Source: Diplonema papillatum (Eukaryota > Euglenozoa > Diplonemea > Diplonemida > Diplonemidae). From it: DNA of 64,000 nt. A program made the translations under genes and the position numbers. The notes beneath the pieces were generated by a model, which was not told the DNA's origin, did no database searches, and saw nothing but the letters and a program-made list of their open reading frames with translations. Location: contig JAPJBO010000588.1 of the NCBI GenBank assembly GCA_030068145.1, positions 62,001-126,000 on the forward strand, read 5' to 3'. Below, piece after piece: positions 1 to 10,026 of this stretch; positions within the stretch are counted from its first letter, which is position 1; every line of letters starts with the position of its first letter.

Positions 1-23
1 TTAAAGGAACCATTTACGACACT

Positions 24-79
24 GGTCACCCGGAGACTATAAAAGCCCGGATCTCTAAGTGAACCTGCACTCTAAAAAA
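24..79 (+). repeat. Dispersed short repeat (GGTCACCCGGAGACT family), copy 1
   Basis: A block opening with GGTCACCCGGAGACT and closing with CACTCTAAAA recurs at about 46,029-46,107 and 53,431-53,486. The 46 kb copy also matches the bases before the block, so this copy may begin at base 1 and be cut by the window edge. Its nature is unknown; it is short and non-coding. The rest of 80-637 holds no gene I can support and is the upstream region of the gene starting at 638. Confidence 0.6.
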
Positions 80-637
80 CTGAATGCCTTACCGATGCTG
101 GCGCCCGAGGTGCCCCAGCTGGAAAGGTTGGTCCGCGGGGGAGTACAGGCGAGTGCTTGCGAAATGCGGGTTCGTTCTTTGCGTTACGTCTTACGACTCG
201 TGACGTATTGACGTGGGTCAAGTGTGATACGCCTTTCTCTGGGGGGCTCACATCCGAATTAAACGCACCCAGGGCAGAACCCTTCACGAATGCCGTATAC
301 TTACAGCACCGCAGACGGAAGAGCCTCTAAAGTAAAGACGCGCGTATGCAAATGGAACGAGTTGGCTGACGCTCCGTTCCCTTTGGAAGTCCCCATTCCT
401 CAGTTTCCTCATGGAGTTGCGGATTCTCCCCTTTCCCATTATTGCGGAACAGACCTGGATGGCAGCCAAACAGGGCCATCAACTGCCCCCAATGAAACGC
501 GTAAAAATTCACGCAACACCCAAGGAAGATAAAAAACAGAGAAAAAAAGAAAAACAGCTACGCAGAAAAAGACATATCAAGAAAGGGAGGCAGGCCAACC
601 GGAAGGGCTGCGGACGCGTCGGCACCTGGTCGGCGGG

Positions 638-2493
638 ATGGCGCCCGCGCAGCCGTGCCTTCGTTTGGCGTGCTTGCTGGGATGTGCGCTGGCGGCGTCG
701 GGGTCGCACGGGTTTTATGCGGTGAAGGGCCCGACGACGGACGCGAGCCAACCGGGGGATGGGTTCGTGTGGGAGCCCGGGTATCCGATCCTCCCGCAGA
801 CGAGCGAGACGCTTTATTTCACGGTCACGTCCGACGCCGTGCGGTCGATCGAAGCGATTCTGCACGTCGCGAACGGCCGGGAAACCGTGTTCAACCTTTC
901 AATCCGATCCTCCAACTCCAGGATAACCAGCGCAGACCCGCACATCACCGGCGCCGCCGGTTGCTCCTGGAAGGAAGACTGCGGCAACCAGCGCGACTTC
1001 AACTACGCCCTCCCGACCTTCATCGACCCGCAGTCCATCTACCGCAACCGCATCACCCTCCGCGTCGAGTCGCTGCTGTTCCGCGGGCCCCTCACGGGCA
1101 ACTGGACCGTTGTCATCACGAACAACCTGCACCACGGCGCTAATAATGTATGCCCCTTTTCCCCCCTCCGAACCTGCCTGCCTCTAGGGCATTCGAGGCT
1201 TCGGACCGCGCGCGAGCCTTCGCTGTTCGCAGAGGCTGCCCGACCTTACCATGCAGGGTCAAAACCTTGTGTCTTTTGGTAAATGACCACCCGTTTTTTT
1301 AAAATTTTAAAATTTTGGAACAAAAACTGCGGTAATTTTTGATGAAGTTGAGCAATTCTTTTTTTGGGGGCCGTCGGCTCCGCGGCAGCGTTTTAGAAAG
1401 ACACAAGGTTTTGACCCTGCATGGTACCCATTTCGCAGTTCGACACCCTCACGAGCCAGCAACAGATTGTGCAGGCCGTGTTAAAGAGCGAGGAGTAGTC
1501 GTGTCGAAGGGTTGCTGGCGGACATCTTTACGCTCTGTCGGCTGTCATCTTTGCAAGCTTGCGCTTCTTCAGACCTAAGGCATCTCGGATACTACGAGCA
1601 TCGGCATCAACGAGCCAGTTCATCCCTGCCCGATCGAACGCTGTCGAGCCTTGTAGTTTGGGTTAGAATGCAAACAATCCGTGGCGACAACCTGCATCGC
1701 CGGCGTCACGGTTAGCAGAGCGTAATCGAGCGAAAAATTAAGCGTGACGTGTAATTGTTTCAGGTTAGTGTGTGTTTGATCAAAGTAGCATCAAGGCAGC
1801 CCTTTCAAAGACCCCACATTCAACGCCGCGTGGGTGCGGGCTTCAGGCATTCATCATCACGATTCAAACCCCCGATTGCGCGTTACCTGGAAGCACCCAG
1901 AGGGTGTCGGTGGTACGAAGGTGCAGTTGCCCGCATCCAGCCGGCAGTCAGCTCGCATCGGGGAGGTGATGACGATACCCACCTGAACGAGGTGTATTCG
2001 CCGCGTAATCGAGCCAGGTCGCTTTCAGGGGTAGGTGAATTGGCTCATATAAGCAGCACGTCTGAAACCGTTGGGTAATACAGGGCCGAACAGCGCCGGT
2101 CTTCTCCGAGAACACTCACGGAGGGCGACTCGAGCCTTCGAACAGTAGAATTTCTTCTTGGTGTCGGTCGCAACACTTACAAACATGGCTAGCCGTAGTT
2201 CCGTAGTTAAAGTGTATAAGCATACCTACAACCCGCCTCAATGGTCAACCGGAGACCCTAACACACCGAACCTCTAAACCACAATAAACGCTCGTAGCGG
2301 CGCGCCGTGTAGTTGCCGCCGCCCATGTGGGTACCGAATCAAATCATAACACGCAGGCTTTCATCAAGTTAGAAGTTCGCCAGAAGACGACGACGAGCCG
2401 TGACGCGCTACCCTTGGTCTTCTTCCTGGCATTCGCGACCGTGGTCCTGCTCATTGTCTCCTTCGATTGCCTCGTGTGGCTCAAGGGCGCCAG
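638..2493 (+). CDS. Type I single-pass membrane protein, family not recognised (exons 638-1146 and 2357-2493, perhaps 2787-2865)
   Basis: Exon 1 starts at an ATG and encodes a signal peptide (Leu/Ala-rich core, residues about 7-20) and a roughly 145-residue ectodomain with paired Cys (GCSWKEDCG) and N-glycosylation sequons (NLS, NWT). A donor GTATGC follows codon 169 in phase 0. An acceptor at 2,356 (ACGCAG) opens an exon in the same phase that adds a few residues and a strong transmembrane helix (ALPLVFFLAFATVVLLIVSF), then ends in phase 2 at a GTACGT donor. A phase-compatible third exon (2,787-2,865) would add a short cytoplasmic tail and a stop, but its acceptor is weak. Intron 1 (1,147-2,356) carries a MITE and a dispersed repeat. 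The ectodomain looks beta-rich; I do not recognise the family. Exons 1-2 are well supported, the 3' end is not. Confidence 0.6.
1250..1423. mobile_element. MITE-like element, family M1, copy 1 (174 bp) inside intron 1
   Basis: The ends are inverted copies of CATGCAGGGTCAAAACCTTG..., with the terminal repeat running about 28 bp. The interior is AT-rich and has no coding capacity. It shares interior blocks with copy 2 (6,540-6,751), including a stretch around GCGGTAATTTTTGATGA. The flanks are TTAC on the left and GTAC on the right, so a 3-4 bp target duplication is plausible but imperfect here. Confidence 0.8.
1642..1712 (-). repeat. Fragment of a dispersed repeat shared with 31,733 and the 44.5/54.0 kb elements
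   Basis: Read on the minus strand, this block (GCAGGTTGTCGCCAC... through TGCATTCTAACCCAAACTA) matches 31,733-31,790 closely and the interior of the large elements near 44.5 kb (minus) and 54.0 kb (plus) more distantly. It lies within intron 1 of the 638 gene. Confidence 0.5.
1758..2065 (+). repeat. Dispersed repeat R1, copy 1 (about 300 bp)
   Basis: It starts at TTTCAGGTTAGTGTG and includes ACCCAGAGGGTGTCGGTGGT. Two other copies lie at 22,068-22,857 (interrupted) and 50,620-50,935, all on the plus strand. Copies are about 85-90% alike by eye. No long terminal inverted repeat or coding region is visible. This copy sits inside the intron of a gene, as does copy 2. Confidence 0.8.
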
Positions 2494-2540
2494 GTACGTC
2501 TGTCTTTTTGCATAATCGTACGGAGCTGTAGTGGGGCCAC

Positions 2541-2580
2541 CGGATACTCCCCGGAGAGATGACCCCTCTCTCTCTCAGCA
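2541..2580 (+). repeat. Short dispersed repeat H (CTCCCCGGAGAGATG + CT run)
   Basis: A CCCCGGAGAGATGG-like core followed by a CTCTCTCT run recurs at about 20,022-20,076 and 33,785-33,840. A related version lies inside the large element near 44,165-44,215. The region 2,581-3,654 otherwise shows no exon I can defend beyond the tentative 2,787-2,865. Confidence 0.45.
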
Positions 2581-3654
2581 TGTATCATGTGCAGGGAACG
2601 CTCTACCTTCTGCAAACTAAGCCTTGTATTCAATAAGCGCGAAGCCCGTTTCGGACGAAGCGTTTTCCCTTTCCTTTCAGAAGTAACCCATAGTACCTAC
2701 CCCCCCCCGTGAACATGTCACCCCCTTTTGTGCAATAACCCGCTGGGGGGTACTCAAGGGGGGTGACATACTTAAGGGTTTTGCAGAGGTCATCTGAGCC
2801 TCGGCTGGGGGGAAACGTTCTTAGCAGCCCTTCTAGGACGCGACCGACCAGAGACAGAACGCTGAGCCCATGGCAAGGTACCAGATGCTGAAAGACTCGC
2901 CCGACTTCCAACCCCAGTTCCTCAGGACCCCCTGCCGGCAGGGAGACCGTGCCGACGCGCTAGACCTCGACGCAACAAGCAGCGACAAGCTCGAACGACG
3001 AACCAATGTGCCACATTGACGATCGGACGCGTAGAAAGCAGACCAGGCACGAACTTCTCGCGCATGGCAGACAATGACCGCTGTGTCTAGGCTCCGCTGC
3101 TTTCGGCTCAGCATTCGCTCAAGCTTCTGCATTTGGTCAAGTGCAAGACACTTGAAACAATTTTACAAACTTCCTTCTCTTGTTGGCAGTCCATGCACTA
3201 CAGCAAACCGTGTTGGCAGGATGATAACAGTGCGAGGTCTGGATGTGTCGAAGTAGGCCGTTCCCATCAGTTGCGGCCACCGGGAACAAGCCGAACAACC
3301 CACTCTCAAGAAGTTCCGACGCATCCTGCTGGGCGTTTCCTTGAAGTTTCTCAGGCATACACTTGGGGATTCGGGACAATATACCAGACAGTGTTTCTGT
3401 TTCGACATCTTGCTGAAGAAAGAGTGAGATCTTTACTTACAAGCGTCATTCGCAGACCGACGTTGTATTCTGCTGGTTTGCATGCTGCTGCTGCTGTGCG
3501 TCGGGATGTCCATGGGTTTTTGGTTTTGGACACACGCAGAGAGAACCCGCCAAGAATGCAAATCAACCAAGCTCGCACACTGCCTACACACAATATTTTG
3601 ACTAAGATTTCACCTCCTCCAGTTGAAGTGTCTGGGTAAACCAACGAAACCTGG

Positions 3655-4857
3655 ATGAAAACGCCTGAACCCGCGACGTCAACAAACAGCATCAAACGAG
3701 GAACGGACTCGTCCGAAGGCACACCGGCGCGGCCCGCCGCTGTCTCAGTGCTGCTCACAGCAATCTCGGGGCAGTCGCTCTTGTCCGGCATCAACAGCAC
3801 CGTGCGCGAGTGGTACACGACCCTGGACGACAGCGGCGCCCCCGACGACGCCGCCGACGGCGAGAAGAAGTGCAGATTCTGCAGAAAAGGCGAAGAAGAC
3901 GGCCGCCCCTTGGTCCGCCCGTGCGAGTGCAAAGGCGACGCGACGTGGGCGCACGCGGCCTGCCTCGAGCAGTGGAAGGCGTCGGCCGCGCACGAGAACG
4001 CGGATGTGTGCCCCGAGTGCAACGAGCCGTACAGAAAGGTGGGCACGCGGAACCAAACGCTCGCCCGCGCGAAGGTGGCCGTGTGCGCGGTGGCATCGTT
4101 GATCATCCGGCCGATCCTCTCGTGGTGCCTGCTGCTGGCAGTGGGCTATGCGTTCAAGCTGGTCGCCGGCCTGCTGACCAACAACCTCGACCGCATCACC
4201 TGGTCCGCCGACTTGTACCACCACTTCGTCGCGTGCGCGGTGCTCATCGCCTTCGCCATGCACGAAGACATGCTGGGCGGCCTCCTCGCGTCGCTGGTGC
4301 CCAGCCGCCGCCTCCGCGCGCTCATCGTCGCCGTCTCGGTCCTCTTCGAGGTCGTGGCGGGGTACTTCTTGCGCTTCCTCTTCTACCTTGTCGACGGGAC
4401 TGTTTGGAGCTGGGACATCCACTACGGCTGCGGCCTGCTGCTCGTCGGGTTGTATTACTTGGCGATGCGCGACACGGTCGAGACGGCGTACGGGACGTGG
4501 AAAGTGTCGCACCAGGTGGAACGCGTGGTCGAATTGTCGGACGAAGGGGACGTCGACAAAGAGGTCGAAATGACCGAAATCCCGCCCGCAGCCCCGGCCG
4601 ACCGCGCCGTTGAGCCCGAGGACGCCCAAGAAGCGGAGGAGCCGCGCGACGGCGAGCCGTCCGCCGCCCTCCTGCGCCGCCCCCCTCATCAGCTCGTCGA
4701 AGCGGAGGAGACCTTCCAACCGGCCGACGACTGCCTGCCGAGCGCCCGTCCCGACCAGGCCCCGGCCACCTCGCACCCTTCCCCGCCGTCGCCACCCACC
4801 TCCCGCCCTGCGACCCCCCTGTCTCCGCCTGATGGCACCACTCGCGAGCCGTCTTAA
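3655..4857 (+). CDS. RING-CH (MARCH-type) membrane E3 ubiquitin ligase
   Basis: This is a 400-residue uninterrupted frame; the ATG follows an in-frame TAA 18 bases upstream. Residues 73-122 form a textbook C4HC3 RING-CH finger: C73-x2-C76-x13-C90-x-C92-x7-H100-x2-C103-x15-C119-x2-C122, with the conserved Trp before His and after the sixth ligand (CLEQW). Four hydrophobic segments follow (about 136-170, 185-215, 222-250, 258-278), then a Pro/Glu-rich cytosolic tail of about 120 residues. MARCH proteins transfer ubiquitin from E2 enzymes to membrane proteins in the endomembrane system to promote their sorting or degradation. The human paralogues mostly have two TM helices, so four suggests a distinct subgroup. 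Exact substrate and organelle cannot be inferred. The long opposite-strand frame over this gene is a GC-content shadow. Confidence 0.9.
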   Translation: MKTPEPATSTNSIKRGTDSSEGTPARPAAVSVLLTAISGQSLLSGINSTVREWYTTLDDSGAPDDAADGEKKCRFCRKGEEDGRPLVRPCECKGDATWAHAACLEQWKASAAHENADVCPECNEPYRKVGTRNQTLARAKVAVCAVASLIIRPILSWCLLLAVGYAFKLVAGLLTNNLDRITWSADLYHHFVACAVLIAFAMHEDMLGGLLASLVPSRRLRALIVAVSVLFEVVAGYFLRFLFYLVDGTVWSWDIHYGCGLLLVGLYYLAMRDTVETAYGTWKVSHQVERVVELSDEGDVDKEVEMTEIPPAAPADRAVEPEDAQEAEEPRDGEPSAALLRRPPHQLVEAEETFQPADDCLPSARPDQAPATSHPSPPSPPTSRPATPLSPPDGTTREPS

Positions 4858-6539
4858 ACTGTTCTCTGTCCCACAACGAGCTTCACCGGGCATGCCGACA
4901 TACCCACACGCGTGGTCGTACTTTTGTGAAGGGAGGCACCATGTTAAAACGAGCCCGTAACACACGCACACACCCACGAGACTGGGCCATACTCCGCAAC
5001 AGGGGTTACCCATAAATTCTGTACGCACACACGAGCGTCTTGCTCGCTGTGTTCATAGGACAACGTTTTGTCATAGCGCGAACTGGTCTTCTTGGTAACC
5101 AGGGGGTGGTGGTGTCTTTTCTACGGGGTGGGGAGATCATGTCGTCTGTCAGAAGGTTTGGCCGCGAGTTCGGTGGCTGGCTCAGTAGAGGCTGGTCAGC
5201 ACCTTCCACCCGGCCAACGGCAACCGAGGCAGTTTGCACAACGACATAAGTAACCCAGGCCTAGGGGCTGGCGTTCTGTTAAAGAGGAAAGCGGGGGCAG
5301 CTGCACCGTGAGGTCCAGCCTCAGAAGGAGTTGCACCCGAGAAGCGGGTGTGACACCTGCTTTTTCAACTCCAGCTTACTTTCAGCATCTGAGGCTGGCC
5401 CCACCGTGTGGTTTGGCAGTTGCCCTGCGGGTAAGCGACTATCACTAGTGTCGGACACACCGAAAGTTTGACGCAAGCACCGGAACAGACGGTGCCTTCG
5501 GACAACCGTGTTGACATTGCGACACAAGCGACGGAATCATCCAGCTCTCCCGATTCATTTGATGAAGCTCTAGACGAAAGCAGCGACAGAAGCGCCAGAG
5601 AAACCTGGAACAATGGCCCGGAGACAGACCGTTTCACAGGTCACCACAGGCTCGGCGATGTAGTACGGCAAATAAGAAAGTAGGTCCGCCCGCCGTTCTT
5701 GTTTAGTGATTCTCCGATACTCGTTTCGAGCTGGGATCTTTTTGATCCGAGGTAGTTCTCTTATTCTCTTTCGGCTGGTAGCGAACAAGTGGGAAGGGTC
5801 CAGGTCTGACTCTAGTTCCAGCTGTGGGCTTCACGGGACTGCCTCTCGGCTTTTGCAACCACCATTTATTGCGCGACAGCCATGTCCGCCCGCCGACACA
5901 GCTCGGCTTTCGCAAGTACCGCTTCTCGGTGTGCCGCTCGGCAGAAACGTGCAAGCGAGGACTCCGTGCCTTTTTCGGATTACGAACTTGTCATCACTAG
6001 CTTCCAGCAGAAGTTGCTACCGACACGAGTTGCACCACGACGAAAGCGAGCCAAAAGCGACCCTTTCCCCGGTGTCATTAGCGAAAGGCTGGCATACCAT
6101 TTATGGTCCTCGTTCGTGTTACTCCGACGCAGTCGCATAAAGAGCCCGACGGCGCGAAAAGATGAAAGTCTTACGCTTTGTCGGATGAGAACGGCTCTGC
6201 AAAAACACCAGGACACGCGGATGCAGACGAATCTTTCTGAGAACGGTTCCCAGACCAAGAACGGACCATAAAGGAAAATGTGCAGACCTCACCTCTTGAG
6301 CGTATGAAGCATGAATGCGTGCTTGAGGTCATTCTTCAGCCTTCTTGACCGCAGAAACCTCGCAGAAAGTCACCTTCTAGTTTCAAGCGTGCTGAGCTGT
6401 ACTGTCGTGCAAACAGGCAGTTTTGAGCGTAGATTTTTGTCGTTTATTTTCTCTGCTTCAAAAGAATGTCTATGCCGGACATACAGAACAACTTTTGAAA
6501 CTACGTCAATCACGGCCATGCATAAGACATTCCACCTAT
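4858..6539. other. Intergenic region, no supported gene
   Basis: Two plus-strand frames deserve mention but not a call. One at 5,468-5,683 encodes a Ser/Asp/Glu-rich 71-residue product; another at 5,882-6,271 starts at ATG and encodes a basic 129-residue product. Neither shows a recognisable domain or convincing splice partner, so they may be chance frames or exons of unknown genes. Confidence 0.4.
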
Positions 6540-6751
6540 CATGCAGGGTCAAAACCTTGTGTCTTTTTGGAAATGGCCAAAATTTTATTTCCAGAAAAAA
6601 AAATGGGGTTTTTGAGTTTTAAAATTCTGGAACAAACTCTGCGGTAATTTTTGATGAGGTTGAGCAATTTTTTTTTTTTCCAAATTTTTTTTTTGAGGCC
6701 ATCGGCTTCGCGGGAGCGTTTTAAAAAGACACAAGGTTTTGACCCTGCATG
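6540..6751. mobile_element. MITE-like element, family M1, copy 2 (212 bp) with CTAT target duplication
   Basis: The terminal inverted repeats are 29 bp and match without mismatch, starting CATGCAGGGTCAAAACC. The element is flanked by CTAT at 6,536-6,539 and CTAT at 6,752-6,755. The interior is AT-rich with long A and T runs and no open frame, consistent with a non-autonomous DNA transposon. An alternative reading is a 3 bp TAT duplication with one more base in the element. Confidence 0.85.
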
Positions 6752-6755
6752 CTAT

Positions 6756-8340
6756 ACAAAGGAAACCGGACAAACAAACAGACCAAGGGGAACACCCGCG
6801 TCCTAGCCTCCTTCTTTTGCCCAGGATCTAGCTTCTTGTTTCTTTTCTTTTTTCCATCCGTTCTCGCAACAAAACCCGTTTTTTGCATTTTTTCTTTCCC
6901 GCCGAAAAAGTGTGCCCTCGAGCGTCCACATGTGGACCACACGTCTATTTCTCTGAGACCGAAAACGGAGCGTAAGCCCTGCTCAGCCCTGCCGATGGGG
7001 CGACTTAGAAACGAGGCGCGCTTCTGCAGGAGCGCGTCTGCCTCCGCAAGCTGCCCATCTAGCTACCCCAGCCGAGGAAGGTGGGCGCTTCAAAGGCCAG
7101 CCACCTGCCGCATCTGGGCACCCATAGCGAACAGTGCTTGCTCTTCTCACTGGAACCCTTCGGCGAGTGAGTGTTTCCTGCGCACTTCTTTCCGTCTGTT
7201 CGGTGTTTTCTTCCTACTTCGATCTCTGGTTTGTTCAAGTTCGTCTTACTTGTCGCAGTAAAACAAAGGTTTGTTGACGCTTTCTCTTCAACCTTTGCTG
7301 GAGAGCACGCAACCAATCCGATGGGCATACGCGAGAGCCGGAGTTTTAGCGTCGAAACCCTCTGACTATCCACGCCGAACCGTCTCTACCCAACCCCACG
7401 TACAAACTAGAGCGGAGTGCTGCTCCGATTCAGAATGTGATTGACTCACTCTAGTGATTAGCGTTCTTGCCTTATGGATACCAGTCTCTTTCATTTGCCA
7501 GTCTTTGATTTTCATTTTCATGCGTGGTTGACCATCATATTACCATCAGGAGAGGTAGTGATCCTTCCGTCCTCCTGGAGCTCAAGAGCTTCCAGGAGGG
7601 GAGGACCCCCTTTCCTATATTGGGCATGACCCCTTTTCCCGAACTGGGGGGGTCCGAATACGTCGCAGCAAGAAATTCCCCTGCACGTCATATCCACTCC
7701 CCCCACCTCCCCCAAACTCAAACGAAATTTGAGTGTTGCAAACGAAATTTTAACACCTGAAATTGGGACCCCGCACACTGAAATCAACTGGTTGCCTCAG
7801 AATTAAACCAAATCCTCCTTCTGCCGTTTGACGTGGGTGGCTTCAGAGACAACGAACGAGTAAACAAAATAAACCGACGTCCCACTCCCAGCTTAAATAG
7901 AGCCTCAACTGGCTCTATAATACCGCTCGTCGAACCTCGTAAATACTCCCGGGTGCATGCGCACTAGCAGTAAGACGGTGTAGTAGAAGGGACAAGGTTG
8001 ACCCACCATATCACGGGGTTGGGTGTTGAGCCTCGGTGCCACGCTTAGGGCTCGTTTCGTGATGCGTTTCGCGAGTGCTTCATCCGTTTTTCGAGGTTCG
8101 AGCAGGCGTCCGCTGATTGCAGGCGCAATTTGAGGTCACACTTTGAATACGTTGAGAATGACGGATGCTGGTCGGCAAAGACTTCGAAAACTACGGGCCA
8201 AGGGAGGCAGTAAGTCGTTTCGAATGTGATGAGTCATCTTTTACCATTGTACAAATCCGGTGGTCATCAGCGCAATTTGTTTGCAGCTGCTGTGACGACG
8301 AACGGACAGTTCCCGAAAAGCAGGGTGCTGAAAGTCAATT
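6756..8340. other. Intergenic region, no gene seen
   Basis: No frame here shows a domain or splice context. A compact inverted repeat at about 7,570-7,602 (CCTCCTGGAGCTC...GCTTCCAGGAGG) could fold as a hairpin of roughly 12 bp, of unknown role. Confidence 0.5.
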
Positions 8341-8627
<287 letters not shown>

Positions 8628-8769
8628 CCCCACCCATTCAGGAGCAATGGGATCACCACACTTTGTAGGACAAGGCCGTCCCTCTGGCTGCCGGAGGACG
8701 GGGGAAAGGGCAGCGGGGTCTCTTCTGGACTATCGGGCACTCTAGGACACCACGACGGCGGGTTCGAAG

Positions 8770-10026
8770 ATGCAACCGAAGCCCGGGGCGGAGGGCCACC
8801 GGCTCATGGCCTTGTTTTGCTGGCTGGCCAGCATTTTGTGCTACGTAGACCGGACGAACATGAGCGTTGCCATGGTGCCCGCTTCGAAGCAGTACGGCTG
8901 GGACAAAGGGACCCAAGGGGTCATCTTCGCGGGGTTCTTCGTCGGGTATGCCTCGTCTCAGGTGCTCGGCGGCTGGCTGTCGGGCAGGATCGGGGGGCCG
9001 AGGGTGCTGTTCGTGGCCGTGATGGTTTGGAGCTTTTTCACGGTGATCACGCCCGCGTGCGCTTGGAGCCTCCCGCTGCTGTTGATGGCCCGGGTCGGCC
9101 TGGGTATCGGGGAGGGGATCTCGATGCCGGCCTGCCATGCGATCGCGTCCACGTGGTACCCCGCCGCGTCGGTGACGCGGTACGTCGGGTTCGTCAACTC
9201 CGGGCATCACATCGGCACTGTTCTGTCGTTCGTTCTCGCCCCGTTTGTCTCCCGCGACTGGGCGTTCATCTTCCACCTCTTCGGCGCCCTCGGCTTCGTC
9301 TGGGCGGGCATCTTCACCATGTTCCCACCACAGCACGCGTTCCGGCCGCCCATCGGGAAGCAGTTCCCCGGCGCTGTGCCGTGGCGGCTTCTGCTCACGC
9401 GGATCGAGTTCTGGGGCGCGTACCTGAGCCATTTCGGCGGGAACTTCGGGTTTTACATGCTCATCACGTGGCTTCCGGCGTACTTCGTTCACTTGGACGT
9501 CCCACTGAAGGACGTCGGCGCGTTCTTGGTCCCCGCGTACTGCTGCTCCGCGATGTCGGCGAACGGGTTCGGCCAGCTGAGCGATGCCCTGGTGGCCCGG
9601 GGGTGGCACACGCTCACGGTGCGGAAGATGGCGCAGAGTGTGGCCCTGGGGGGCTCCGCGGCCGCGCTGCTGGTCTGCACGGCGCTGCCGAAGGAGCTGG
9701 CGAGCCCGGCGGCCATGGCTCTGATCTTCTGCTTCGCCCTCGCGTCGCACGCCGCGCATTACTCGGGGAATTTGGTCAGCCTCCTGCAGATGGCGCCGGA
9801 CCACGCGGGCGAGGCCCTTGCCATCTCCAACACGTTCGCCACGCTCGCCGGCGTCGTTGGCAATCTCTACGCTGGCTTCGTCCTTGACACCCTTCCGCAA
9901 GCCGGGTGGTCCATCATCTTCCTCACGACTGTCGTCGTGTACCTGCTGACGCTCGCCGCGTACCTGAGGTGGGTGACTTCGGATGCGATTATCAAGCCCC
10001 CGACGGGAGGCAAAGAGCTGATCTAG
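8770..10026 (+). CDS. MFS transporter, SLC17/ANTR-like anion:cation symporter family
   Basis: A 418-residue intronless frame with about 12 predicted TM helices. The first helix carries the signature CYVDRTNMSVA, matching the conserved CYxDRxNMSVA-type motif of SLC17 (sialin, vesicular glutamate and phosphate carriers) and plant ANTR transporters. The helix 2-3 loop (GGWLSGRIGG) is the MFS motif GxLaDRxGg in degenerate form, and helix 4 has the family's RVGLGIGEGISMPACHAI. Length is slightly short of animal SLC17 proteins (about 450-500) because the extracellular loop 1 is reduced. The likely role is movement of organic or inorganic anions across a plasma or organellar membrane; substrate cannot be read from sequence. 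The start was chosen as the first ATG ahead of helix 1. The (CT)n tract upstream may affect expression. Confidence 0.9.
   Translation: MQPKPGAEGHRLMALFCWLASILCYVDRTNMSVAMVPASKQYGWDKGTQGVIFAGFFVGYASSQVLGGWLSGRIGGPRVLFVAVMVWSFFTVITPACAWSLPLLLMARVGLGIGEGISMPACHAIASTWYPAASVTRYVGFVNSGHHIGTVLSFVLAPFVSRDWAFIFHLFGALGFVWAGIFTMFPPQHAFRPPIGKQFPGAVPWRLLLTRIEFWGAYLSHFGGNFGFYMLITWLPAYFVHLDVPLKDVGAFLVPAYCCSAMSANGFGQLSDALVARGWHTLTVRKMAQSVALGGSAAALLVCTALPKELASPAAMALIFCFALASHAAHYSGNLVSLLQMAPDHAGEALAISNTFATLAGVVGNLYAGFVLDTLPQAGWSIIFLTTVVVYLLTLAAYLRWVTSDAIIKPPTGGKELI

Noticed and set aside
3745-5028. 427-residue minus-strand frame opposite the RING-CH gene
   Set aside because: Shadow frame; composition is mirrored from the plus-strand gene.
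5882-6271. 129-residue ATG frame as a gene
   Set aside because: No domain, no supporting splice or promoter context; kept only as a note.
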